Source of the DNA: Chloroflexota bacterium | GTDB taxonomy: Bacteria > Chloroflexota > Limnocylindria > QHBO01 | Length of the DNA: 18,461 nt | Assembly: GCA_005880165.1 (NCBI GenBank) | Contig: VBJP01000057.1 | Span: 1 to 18,461, forward strand | Direction of reading: 5' to 3' | Part shown: piece by piece, positions 1 to 7,091 of the stretch | Layout of the letters: each line of letters opens with the position of its first letter | Position numbering within the stretch: position 1 is the stretch's first letter | Notes under the pieces: generated by a model | Told to the model about the DNA's origin: nothing | Databases searched by the model: none | Seen by the model: only the letters and a program-made list of their open reading frames with translations | Program-made: the position numbers and the translations under genes

Positions 1-2
1 TC

Positions 3-194
3 GAGGCTTCCAGCGCCTTCGTCGCCGCGGCGAGCCCGAGCTCGATGGACGCGGTCGCGGTCGAGCCCCAGACCAACGCCCCGCAGGGCCTGCGTCGGCT
101 GCTCGCCGGCGAGTCCGGCGGGCTCACGATGCTCGCACCACGCAAGACGTTGTCGCTGGTCGTGCGACTCGCATTCGAGGAGGTTTCCCACTAG
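3..194 (+). CDS. C-terminal fragment of a probable aldose 1-epimerase (galactose mutarotase-like)
   Basis: An open frame enters from the left edge and ends at TAG 192-194, giving about 63 residues with no start in the window. The piece MDAVAVEPQTNAPQG, followed by GGLTMLAPRKTLSLVVRL, resembles the end of aldose 1-epimerases. In that family a conserved 'EPxT..P' strand is followed by a 'GL..L.PG..L...vr' beta strand. The family interconverts alpha and beta anomers of aldoses in the cytoplasm. The catalytic His and Glu region lies outside the window, so activity cannot be judged. The downstream permease gene is on the same strand after a 99-base gap. The family call rests on the terminal motif only; another galactose mutarotase-superfamily member is possible. 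Confidence 0.5.
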   Translation, partial: EASSAFVAAASPSSMDAVAVEPQTNAPQGLRRLLAGESGGLTMLAPRKTLSLVVRLAFEEVSH

Positions 195-278
195 TCGGCC
201 GGCCGCGCAAGCGCGATGATGCGCGGCGGCGCAGCGGGTGACCCGAGCCGGCGTAGCGTCGGGACCCCAGCTGGAGTG

Positions 279-286
279 AGGAGGTC
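279..286 (+). promoter_or_regulatory. Ribosome binding site that fixes the permease start
   Basis: The sequence AGGAGGTC lies 7 bases before the ATG at 294. An in-frame ATG at 216 would add 26 low-complexity residues and has no comparable Shine-Dalgarno sequence, so 294 is preferred. Confidence 0.7.
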
Positions 287-293
287 AGATCCA

Positions 294-1709
294 ATGGCGG
301 TCGAGGCGCTCAGTCCCGAGGGAATGCCCACCCATGCCGGTGACCTGTCGATCGAGGGTCGCGGCATCGAACCCATTCCGGCCGATGCGCGTTACGGCTC
401 GTTGGGCCGCATCTTTACCGTCTGGTTCACGCCACAGCTCGTACCCGCGGCCTTCTTCGTGGGGACGCTCGCCGCGGCCGACTTCCTGAAGGTCGGTTTC
501 GTGACCGGCGTGCTGGCCATCCTGGTCGGCAACGTCGTGGGTGCCCTGTTGGTCGGGCTTCTCGGCACCATGGGCCCAGCCACCGGCATGGCCCAGATGC
601 CCCTGGCTCGCGCGGCGTATGGCAAGAGCATCGTGGTACCCGGGCTCCTCAATTGGCTCAGCTGCATCGGGTGGGATGGGATCAACTCAATCTTCGGCGC
701 GGCGGCTCTGTCACTCCTGACGGGCATGCCTTTCTTCGTCTCGCTGCTGATCATCGTCGTCCTGCAGGCAGCGCTGGGCGTTATCGGCTACGAGGCGATC
801 CACACCTTCGAGAAGTACATGGCCATCGTGCTCGGCGCGATGTTCGTGGTGCTGACCATTGCCATCTTCGGGCAAGCCAGCACCGGGCGCGCGGACGGCT
901 TTTCGGGTGCCGACCAGATTGGTGCCTTCATCCTGTTCACGACCATCTGCGCCAGCTTCGTGCTTGCCTGGGCGCTCTACGCATCGGATTACAGCCGATA
1001 TCTGCCGACGAACACCTCGAGCTTCGGCATCTTCTGGGTCACGCTCCTGGCTCTTACCCTTGGGGCGGGCTGGATCGAGGTCCTTGGCCTGGCTGTCGCG
1101 GACAAGGCGACTGGCCCCTCGGTGGGTACGATCAACACGATTCTGGGCGGCGGACTGCTCGGCGGACTGGCGATGATCGCCATCGCCCTGGGCACCGTGG
1201 CGGTCAACGCGCTGAACGACTACACCGGGTCGCTCAGCCTGCTCGCGGCAGGGATTCGTGTCCCGCGCGTGGCATCGGCATTCGTGGTGGCCGTTCTGGG
1301 CTTCCTGTTCACGCTCTACCTGAATTCCGGGGACTTCGCCGGAAAGTTCGAGGGATACCTGCTCTTCCTCAGCTACTGGATTGCCCCCTGGGCGGCGGTC
1401 GTCCTGGTCGACTGGTGGCTCCGAAGACAGCGCCTGAATCCAATGCGGCTCGTCAGTTTCTCCGCCCTGCCCTCCGGCCTCCTTGGCCTGGTCTCGCTGG
1501 TGATCGGCTTCCTCGTCTCCCTGCCCTTCCAGCAATCGTCATACGGGGAGGAGCTGCACACCCGATACCCGTTCCTACCGATCAACGTGATCAGCGACAA
1601 CGTTCTCCACTACGCCGACCTCGCCTATGTCGTCGGTTTTGTGGTGGCGGCGGTCATCTTCTGGGTCGGCTCGCGGATGATGCCGGCGACCTCGCAGGAG
1701 CCGATGTAG
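294..1709 (+). CDS. NCS1-family purine/cytosine permease-like transporter
   Basis: This 471-residue integral membrane protein has about 12 hydrophobic segments. It resembles the NCS1 nucleobase:cation symporter family (cytosine, purines, allantoin, hydantoin, hydroxymethylpyrimidine). Seen directly: an N-terminal cytoplasmic tail ending in RYGSLGRIFTVWFTPQLVPA (about residues 33-52), the family motif GPATGMAQMPLARAAYG (about 94-110), and GWDGINS (about 126-132) in the third or fourth helix, typical of substrate-site regions. The length matches the family. The exact substrate cannot be read from sequence. The next gene starts four bases after the TAG, so permease and cyclase are probably co-transcribed. 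I looked in the 99-base leader for a known purine or TPP riboswitch and recognised none. Confidence 0.85.
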   Translation: MAVEALSPEGMPTHAGDLSIEGRGIEPIPADARYGSLGRIFTVWFTPQLVPAAFFVGTLAAADFLKVGFVTGVLAILVGNVVGALLVGLLGTMGPATGMAQMPLARAAYGKSIVVPGLLNWLSCIGWDGINSIFGAAALSLLTGMPFFVSLLIIVVLQAALGVIGYEAIHTFEKYMAIVLGAMFVVLTIAIFGQASTGRADGFSGADQIGAFILFTTICASFVLAWALYASDYSRYLPTNTSSFGIFWVTLLALTLGAGWIEVLGLAVADKATGPSVGTINTILGGGLLGGLAMIAIALGTVAVNALNDYTGSLSLLAAGIRVPRVASAFVVAVLGFLFTLYLNSGDFAGKFEGYLLFLSYWIAPWAAVVLVDWWLRRQRLNPMRLVSFSALPSGLLGLVSLVIGFLVSLPFQQSSYGEELHTRYPFLPINVISDNVLHYADLAYVVGFVVAAVIFWVGSRMMPATSQEPM

Positions 1710-1713
1710 CGGC

Positions 1714-4700
1714 GTGACCCTGGCCTGCCCCACCTGCGCAACGGAGAATCCCGCAGGCAATCGTTTCTGCTCCAACTGCGGGACGGCGCTGTCTGCGGGC
1801 TGTCGACGCTGCGGGACGCCGATCCCCGCCGGCGCCCGCTTCTGCCCGAACTGCGGCGAGCCAGTAGCAGACGAAGCCGGTCCGGAAGAACGCAAGGTCG
1901 CCACGGTCGTCTTCGTCGACCTTGTGGATTCCACGCGGCTCGGAGAGCTGCTCGATCCCGAGGTGCTGCGATCGGTCCTGCAGTCCTATTTCTCGCTCGT
2001 CTCGACCACGGTCCAGGCCTGGGGCGGCACCGTGGAGAAGTTCATCGGTGACGCCGCGGTTGGGATCTTTGGCGTGCCCCGCGTGCGGGAGGACGACGCA
2101 GCCCGGGCCCTCAGCGCTGCAAGCGAGATCGTCAGCCGCATCGGCGCAGTCGCGGCCGACGTCCAACGCCGTCACGGTGTCGACCTCGCCCTGCGCATCG
2201 GCGTGAACACCGGCGAGGTGATCACGCCCACCGAGGTTCGCCCTGACCGACCAATGGTGACCGGGGACGCAATCAACGTGGCGGCCCGCCTGCAGGCGGC
2301 CGCGGAGCCGGGATTGGTGCTCGTAGGTGAACGGACGGAGCGCGCTACGCAATCGGCCTTCGCCTTTGGCGAGCCGGCCGAGCTGCGCCTGAAGGGGAAG
2401 GAGCAGCCCGTCGTCGCCTACCCGCTCATCGGCTCCATTGCCGGAGCGGTGGAAGCCGGACCCGCCCGCAACCTCCAGGCGCGCGTCGTCGGCCGAGATC
2501 GCGAGCTTGCAATCCTGGAGTCCCTCCTTGACGAGGTCATAGAGGGGCGCATGCCGCGTCTCGCGATGCTCTACGGGGACGCCGGCGTCGGGAAGAGCCG
2601 CCTGGTTCGAGAGGTTGTGGCCAGAGCCGCGACGGAACGAGATGATCTCCGGGTTCTGCGCGGACGGTGTCCAGCCATCGGGCAGGGCGTCACCTACTGG
2701 CCGCTGGCGGAGATCGTTCGGGGCGCATGTGGCATCTCGCTCGACGAGGCGGCAGACGAGGCCCAGGCCAAGCTGAAGACGCGAGCGGGTGAGCTGCTCG
2801 GTGCCGCGGGCCTCTCAGCTGCCGATATCGAGGGCACGATCTATGCCCTTGCGACCACCGCGGGAATCGCGCTGCCGGACAACCCGCTCGACCGCAGCCG
2901 ACCTCTGACCGTCGTTATTGAGCTCGCTCGGCGCTGGCCACAGTTCCTTTCGGCCTACGCGGGATCGGGTCCGCTCGTGGTAGTTATCGAAGACCTGCAT
3001 TGGGCAAGCGACCAGGTCGTGGCGATGGTCGAGCGGCTCGTCTCCCGGGCGATTGGACCGATCCTGCTGCTGGTGACCGCGCGCCCCTCCTTCGCCGAGG
3101 CTCACCCATCCTTCGCGTCCGGTCTGAGCGAGGCGACATCGGTCTCCCTTCGCCCGCTGAGCCGGAGCCACAGCGCCGAGCTGATCACCGACCTCCTGGC
3201 AGCGACCGAGCTACCGGAGCCGATGCGGAATCAGATCCTGGATACGGCGGAGGGCAATCCCCTCTTCGTCGAGGAGATCGTCAGCCGCCTCATCGAGGCC
3301 GGAGCGCTGCGGCTGCGCGAGGGCCGGTGGCATGCCGAGGCCGACGGCGAGGCCGTCATCCTGCCGGACACGATCAACGGGCTGTTGACAGCGCGGATCG
3401 ACGCCCTCCCCGAGAGCGAACGCCGCGTCCTCCGCGAGGCGTCCGTCGTGGGCCGCATCTTCTGGGAGGAGCCACTTGTCAACGCCGTCGGCGCGCGGGA
3501 TTTGGCGTCCGAGCTGGATAGCCTCGAGCGGCGGGGCCTGATCCTGATGCGGCCGACGTCGAGCCTCGGGGACCATGTGGAGTACGCGTTCAAGCACGCC
3601 CTCATTCGGGACGTGGCGTACGCCGGTCTGCCGATCGCGCGCAGATCCCGCGCTCATGCGGCGGTGGCTGCCTGGATGGCCGAGCTGAGCCCGGACCGGC
3701 CCGAGGAACTCGCAGAGCTCGTGGCCCAGCACTACCGAACGGCGATCGGCCAGGGGGCCGATCTAGCGTGGCCGGACGGAGGAGAGGAGCTCGCCGAGGT
3801 CCGCCGTCGCGCGAGGCTGGCCTTCCTAGCCGGCGGCGCGGCCGCGCGCAAGCGCTTTGCCATTGACCAGGCGGTGGAGCTCCACCGGCTGGCTGCGGAG
3901 ATGGCCGCCGACAGCGAAGAGCGCGCTACCGCCCTCGAGGAGCTCGGAGACGACCACGACGCCAACTATGACGGCGATCATTCAGTTCCGGCCTGGGACC
4001 AGGCGATTACGTTGCGGCAGGCATTGCCCGATTCGAGTGCTGCCTTGGCGCGGATCGCGATGAAGGTCGCCCGCATGGGCGCCCTGCGGTGGGGTGGATT
4101 CTCGACGCCCATGGAGCCGGAAGCGATCGACCGGTATGTCGATACGGGCCTTGGCGCCAAACCTGACGCCGATACGCAGGCCTGGCTGCTGATGCTTCGC
4201 GCCGCCGTGGGCCTGCGCTGGGAGGCGTTCCATCGAACCGATCCAGTCGATCACGAGGAGCGCGTCCGCGCCGGTGAGGCGGCCGCGGAGCACGCTCGCC
4301 GCGCTGGAGACGAGTCACTCCTGGCCAACGCGCTTCGCATGGTTGGGTCGTTCCTGATGTCTCGCGGCGAGGTTGCGCGCGGCCTCGGGGTGATGCGTCC
4401 CATCCTAGAGATGTCGCCACGGATCGCAGACCTGCGCGAGCGGCACCTGGTCACGGTCATCACGGCAAACGCCTTCGTGTGGTCTGGCGGGCAGGCCGAG
4501 GCCATGATCCCGGTGCTCGAGGAGGCGCTGCTGCTCGGGCGCGAGCTGCGCGCGCACGACCTCTGTCACTCGACGTGCATGATGATCTGCGCGCTCTACA
4601 ACGCGGGACACTGGGACGAGATCCCTCCCTACCTCGACGAGCACCTGCGCACCTTTGCGATCGACGAAGCGGCAACGACCTGCCCCTACGCATTGGGCAT

Positions 4701-5277
4701 CTTCCAGCTGGGGGCGATCTACCTCGCCAACCGGGGAGAGATGGAGCGAGCTCGTGAGCTCGTGAGCCAGATGCCCGAGAGCCATGCACCGACAGGAATG
4801 GTCGAAGCGCTCCAGGCCGGGGCGGCGGTCGCTCTTGGAGATCCAAGCTTGGGCAGGCTGACCGCCGAGCGGTTGCTCGCCACGGGCGCGCGCAACTTCG
4901 CGGAAGAACCGCCCATCGAGCTGGCCGCATTGCTCGACGCACTCGTGGCCCTCCAGGACTGGGACGCGGTGCAGACCTTCCTTCCCGAAGCTCGCCGCCG
5001 TGCGCTCGAGTTGGCGCTCGCGGGACCTACTGCGGACCGCGCCGAAGGCCTTGCAGCAGGTGCCGCGGGCGACACCGCGCGCGCCCGTGAGCTCCTCCGA
5101 GCGGCGGTGGCCAGATTCGACACTGTCTCACCCTTCGAGGCGGCGCGAACCCGCGAGGCTCTGGCCGCGCTGGAGCCTGACCGTCGAAATGAGCTCCTGA
5201 CCGAGGCACTCGCTGCATTCGAGCGGCTCGGCGCCAGGCCGCACGCGGATCGCATCCGCGCGGCGATCCCCGCCTAG
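1714..5277 (+). CDS. Double zinc ribbon, class III nucleotidyl cyclase, AAA-type ATPase and TPR regulator
   Basis: A 1187-residue multidomain signalling protein. Residues 5-47 hold two zinc ribbons: C5xxC8...C19xxC22 and C30xxC33...C44xxC47. Residues 58-240 are a class III adenylate/guanylate cyclase domain with both metal-binding Asp (D69 in FVDLVDST, D113 in KFIGDA), Lys109, and the transition-state pair N188/R192 in GDAINVAARLQ, so catalysis looks intact. A STAND/AAA-type ATPase follows, with Walker A GDAGVGKS (288-295) and Walker B LVVVIED (421-427). From about residue 650 the chain is alpha-helical, Ala/Leu/Glu-rich and TPR-like. Such proteins probably turn ligand or partner binding into cyclic nucleotide output. 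The GTG start at 1714 puts the first Cys pair near the terminus; the AGGAG at 1696-1700 is rather distant, suggesting coupling to the permease. cAMP versus cGMP is not settled. Confidence 0.88.
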   Translation: MTLACPTCATENPAGNRFCSNCGTALSAGCRRCGTPIPAGARFCPNCGEPVADEAGPEERKVATVVFVDLVDSTRLGELLDPEVLRSVLQSYFSLVSTTVQAWGGTVEKFIGDAAVGIFGVPRVREDDAARALSAASEIVSRIGAVAADVQRRHGVDLALRIGVNTGEVITPTEVRPDRPMVTGDAINVAARLQAAAEPGLVLVGERTERATQSAFAFGEPAELRLKGKEQPVVAYPLIGSIAGAVEAGPARNLQARVVGRDRELAILESLLDEVIEGRMPRLAMLYGDAGVGKSRLVREVVARAATERDDLRVLRGRCPAIGQGVTYWPLAEIVRGACGISLDEAADEAQAKLKTRAGELLGAAGLSAADIEGTIYALATTAGIALPDNPLDRSRPLTVVIELARRWPQFLSAYAGSGPLVVVIEDLHWASDQVVAMVERLVSRAIGPILLLVTARPSFAEAHPSFASGLSEATSVSLRPLSRSHSAELITDLLAATELPEPMRNQILDTAEGNPLFVEEIVSRLIEAGALRLREGRWHAEADGEAVILPDTINGLLTARIDALPESERRVLREASVVGRIFWEEPLVNAVGARDLASELDSLERRGLILMRPTSSLGDHVEYAFKHALIRDVAYAGLPIARRSRAHAAVAAWMAELSPDRPEELAELVAQHYRTAIGQGADLAWPDGGEELAEVRRRARLAFLAGGAAARKRFAIDQAVELHRLAAEMAADSEERATALEELGDDHDANYDGDHSVPAWDQAITLRQALPDSSAALARIAMKVARMGALRWGGFSTPMEPEAIDRYVDTGLGAKPDADTQAWLLMLRAAVGLRWEAFHRTDPVDHEERVRAGEAAAEHARRAGDESLLANALRMVGSFLMSRGEVARGLGVMRPILEMSPRIADLRERHLVTVITANAFVWSGGQAEAMIPVLEEALLLGRELRAHDLCHSTCMMICALYNAGHWDEIPPYLDEHLRTFAIDEAATTCPYALGIFQLGAIYLANRGEMERARELVSQMPESHAPTGMVEALQAGAAVALGDPSLGRLTAERLLATGARNFAEEPPIELAALLDALVALQDWDAVQTFLPEARRRALELALAGPTADRAEGLAAGAAGDTARARELLRAAVARFDTVSPFEAARTREALAALEPDRRNELLTEALAAFERLGARPHADRIRAAIPA

Positions 5278-6029
5278 CCGCTCACCGTCTTCGCTGAGAG
5301 CCGGGGCACACGCGAAGGGCGGGGCGGAGGGGCATCGCCGCGCTCCCAGACCGCGACGTCGTGGGCGAAGAGGACCCGAATCGGCTCATAGGCCTCGAGA
5401 CGAGCCATCCAGTCCGGATAGCCCGCCGGGTGTGGCCAGCCAGTCTGCTCGAGCTGCCAGGCGAGCTGGGCCGCAGCGAACTCCGAGGTGGTGTTGAAGG
5501 ACTGGCCAGCCAGCGCAATCGGACCCTGGTTGGTGTCGACGATCAACGTCTGGTGGCCATCGGTGTGGCCGGGCGTCGGGATGACCCGCAAACCCGGCCA
5601 GATCTCCGCTTCGCCGTCGAGCAGCTCGTAGGTCGCGTCGGCGAACTCGACCACGATCGGCATCGTGTAGTCGGGCTCGTGGGCAGCGACGTATTCGGTG
5701 CGCTGCGCGAAGATCGGGCGATTCGCGAAGTGGCGGTTGCCGCCGGAGTGGTCGAAGTGCAGGTGGCAATTGGCGACGGCGGCGATCGCATCGGTCTTCA
5801 CACCCAGGCGCTTCAGCTGAGTGTCCACGGGCCAGGGGACGGGATGGTAGTAGGCCTCGGTCTCCGGATCCGCCTTGGCGAGTCCTGTGTCGAACAGGAA
5901 CAGTCCGCGCGCGTGACGAATCAGGTACGCGCACACGCTGATGGCCTGGCCGGAGAGCGGATCGCCTGGCCGGTCCGGCATGGTCAAGTAGCCGAGATCC
6001 AGCCGGGTGATGTCACGAACTGCAACCAT
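5274..6029 (-). CDS. Metallo-beta-lactamase-fold hydrolase, AHL lactonase-like
   Basis: A 251-residue cytoplasmic protein when started at ATG 6029. The metal motif is H89-L-H91-F-D93-H94, with H155 in TPGHTDGH and a last His223 in LFAHDVAVW. The overall pattern (LFDTGL strand, HxHxDH, PGHT, FAHD) fits the quorum-quenching N-acyl homoserine lactonase-like branch of the MBL superfamily, but the substrate is unknown. The usual bridging Asp of 'GD' is replaced by Gln176 in ALAGQSFN. A GTG at 6101 would add 24 residues, but it lies inside a strong hairpin; the ATG has only a weak ribosome site. The stop overlaps the stop of the convergent cyclase gene by four bases. The general MBL fold is certain; the lactonase label is an inference. 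Confidence 0.8.
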   Translation of the reverse strand: MVAVRDITRLDLGYLTMPDRPGDPLSGQAISVCAYLIRHARGLFLFDTGLAKADPETEAYYHPVPWPVDTQLKRLGVKTDAIAAVANCHLHFDHSGGNRHFANRPIFAQRTEYVAAHEPDYTMPIVVEFADATYELLDGEAEIWPGLRVIPTPGHTDGHQTLIVDTNQGPIALAGQSFNTTSEFAAAQLAWQLEQTGWPHPAGYPDWMARLEAYEPIRVLFAHDVAVWERGDAPPPRPSRVPRLSAKTVSG

Positions 6030-6092
6030 CCTGCGATGGTAGGCATCCAAAGCTCGACGGAGAAATCGATGAAACCAGTTAGAGTGCAAGGG

Positions 6093-6119
6093 GAGAGGCA
6101 CCGAACGTCGGTGCCTCTC
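6093..6119 (-). terminator. 12-bp perfect hairpin downstream of the microprotein pair
   Basis: GAGAGGCACCGA pairs perfectly with TCGGTGCCTCTC across a three-base loop. It begins 22 bases after the second microprotein stop on the minus strand and precedes the MBL gene. No clean T-tract follows on either strand, so it may be a non-canonical terminator, an mRNA-stabilising end, or a protein-binding palindrome. The stem is seen directly; the role is inferred. Confidence 0.55.
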
Positions 6120-6141
6120 GTGTCGCGTTTGGGCGCGCAGG

Positions 6142-6246
6142 CTAGACCCAGCGGCGCCCCGCGCTGAGAACCGCAGCCAGGCTGGCCAGAGCTGCGAGCG
6201 AAAGGATGACGCGGAACTTGAGATACGTGAAGTTGACCTTCTTCAT
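6142..6246 (-). CDS. Microprotein B: 34-residue single-helix membrane peptide under riboswitch control
   Basis: ATG at 6246 to TAG at 6142 encodes 34 residues: a basic, polar start (MKKVNFTYLKFR), one hydrophobic helix (VILSLAALASLAAVLSAG) and a short basic tail ending RRWV. The ATG follows the stop of microprotein A by one base (TGAGATG), with GGTGG seven bases upstream, so the two are probably translationally coupled. The last 23 residues align without gaps to microprotein A with 11 identities, including the ending AG-x-RW-x, so they look like a tandem duplication. I recognise no named family. The positive N-terminus plus one helix suggests a small inner-membrane protein. It is too short for a Flp pilin. 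Confidence 0.6.
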   Translation of the reverse strand: MKKVNFTYLKFRVILSLAALASLAAVLSAGRRWV

Positions 6247-6247
6247 C

Positions 6248-6337
6248 TCAAGTCCACCGGGTGCCAGCCCCAAGGGCGACTGCCATTGCGGCAAGAGTCG
6301 CAAGGGCGATAACGAGACGGAAAGCTCTCGCCTTCAC
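6248..6337 (-). CDS. Microprotein A: 29-residue single-helix membrane peptide directly after the c-di-GMP riboswitch
   Basis: GTG at 6337 to TGA at 6248 encodes 29 residues. They are a basic start (MKARAFR), a hydrophobic Ala/Leu/Val stretch of about 18 residues, and an ending GAGTRWT. A strong Shine-Dalgarno sequence GGAGG (6349-6345) lies seven bases before the GTG, about 20 bases after the riboswitch closing stem, so this is the first gene of the controlled transcript. Upstream in-frame codons run back through the riboswitch and are not expected to be translated. Its paralogue follows after one base. Function unknown; a membrane-inserted regulatory or toxin-like peptide is possible. Evidence for coding is the ribosome site, position and similarity to microprotein B. 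Confidence 0.6.
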   Translation of the reverse strand: MKARAFRLVIALATLAAMAVALGAGTRWT

Positions 6338-6344
6338 CGCCTCA

Positions 6345-6349
6345 CCTCC
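6345..6349 (-). promoter_or_regulatory. Shine-Dalgarno site of microprotein A, possible riboswitch-controlled
   Basis: GGAGG sits seven bases before the GTG at 6337. The adjoining CAACCTGG (6355-6348) overlaps its first two bases. It can pair with CCCGGTTG (6386-6379) in the riboswitch core with one mismatch, which would partly mask the site when ligand is absent. The site is seen directly; the switching is an inference. Confidence 0.55.
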
Positions 6350-6357
6350 AGGTTGTG

Positions 6358-6455
6358 GGATTCCTGACTCCTCATCGGCAACCGGGCCATCTGCGGTGCC
6401 GCAGACCCCTGGCTTTGCGTCCCCGCCTCGCGACGGGTTTGCCTTGGACGAATCC
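6358..6455 (-). ncRNA. Cyclic di-GMP-I (GEMM-I) riboswitch aptamer
   Basis: On the minus strand the conserved core reads GGCAAACCC (6443-6435), a hairpin CCCGTC-GCGA-GGCGGG with a GNRA tetraloop, GGGGACGCAAAGCC (6424-6411), a second hairpin TCTGCG-GCAC-CGCAGA, then CCCGGTTGCCGA (6386-6375). This order is the GEMM-I consensus: GGCAAACC, GNRA-capped helix, GGGACGCAAAGCC, second helix, GGUUGCCGA. GGATTC (6455-6450) and GAATCC (6363-6358) can close the outer P1 helix. It lies between the DUF5317 stop and microprotein A, so it senses c-di-GMP and controls the microprotein pair, by translation or transcription. It is very likely a real aptamer because the bases around the ligand pocket, the tetraloop and the helices all agree. 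Confidence 0.88.
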
Positions 6456-6461
6456 GAAATC

Positions 6462-6478
6462 ACAGCGCGTCTCGCTGT
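6462..6478 (-). other. Short hairpin between the DUF5317 gene and the riboswitch
   Basis: ACAGCG and CGCTGT form a six-pair stem with a five-base loop, just after the DUF5317 stop and just before the riboswitch. It may weakly separate the upstream operon from the riboswitch transcript. There is no T-tract, so termination is doubtful. Confidence 0.3.
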
Positions 6479-6488
6479 TGCGCGCACC

Positions 6489-7091
6489 CTACGACTCGGT
6501 GAGCCGCTCTCCGGATGACCCATCCGGACTATCCGAAGGGGTACTTCCTTCGAGGCTACGCGGCAGCTGAGCCATTGCGCCTCGCATGGTCGCCGCCACG
6601 AGCACGGCGACGCCCGCCGCGATCAGCACATCGCCAACGCTGAAGACGTTCGCAAGCGGGACTCCGGCCGGAATCGCAAACACGTCGGTGAAGGGAGCGA
6701 GCACGGGATGCGCAACGACCACGCTGTTCGAGTACCCGGCTTCGTTCCCTCGGCCGGCGAGTCCGAGGGCGTAAGCCGTCGAGGGCATGTAGCCGCCGTT
6801 GCCAATCACAGCCGACAGATTCGCGACGGCCCCTCCTGCGATCAGGGGCATTCCCAAGATGCGGAGATTGACAAGGACGGCGAGCAGGACAGCGCCCGTG
6901 GAGAGCATGTATGCAACCGGTGCCAGCCAGCCGATTGCCTGGCCCGCCGGGGTTGAAAAGAGGAGGATCTGGAAACCGATGGCGGCGAGACCCACCCAGC
7001 CCCATCTCAGCTGGAGGTCGGCGAGGCGGATGAAGCGCCCGCCAGAAAGAGCGCCGATGACAATTCCCAAAGCCAGGCCGTAAAAGATCAC
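6489..7091 (-). CDS. DUF5317 family membrane protein
   Basis: A 200-residue protein with about five or six hydrophobic segments. Typical of DUF5317 are the early membrane segment with GGRF (about residues 17-20), the VIGNGGYMPST loop (about 95-105), and FSVGDVLIAAGVAVLV near the C-terminus (about 150-165). The biochemical role of the family is not known to me. The GTG start at 7091 overlaps the HD-GYP stop as GTGA, so the two are translated together and may work together in the membrane. The polar C-terminal tail (about 175-200) is Ser/Gly-rich and probably cytoplasmic or disordered. The c-di-GMP riboswitch begins 34 bases after its stop. Confidence 0.78.
   Translation of the reverse strand: MIFYGLALGIVIGALSGGRFIRLADLQLRWGWVGLAAIGFQILLFSTPAGQAIGWLAPVAYMLSTGAVLLAVLVNLRILGMPLIAGGAVANLSAVIGNGGYMPSTAYALGLAGRGNEAGYSNSVVVAHPVLAPFTDVFAIPAGVPLANVFSVGDVLIAAGVAVLVAATMRGAMAQLPRSLEGSTPSDSPDGSSGERLTES

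Noticed and set aside
195..293. Possible riboswitch in the permease leader
   Set aside because: There is a CCCGA/TCGGG pairing, but no consensus of a purine, TPP, guanidine or PreQ1 aptamer could be recognised.
653..1717. Alternative-frame open frame (354 codons) inside the permease
   Set aside because: Arg/Gly/His-rich composition and full overlap with the hydrophobic permease frame show a shadow.
6030..6101. GTG start of the MBL gene at 6101
   Set aside because: The codon lies within the 12-bp hairpin, and the extra residues do not resemble the family N-terminus.
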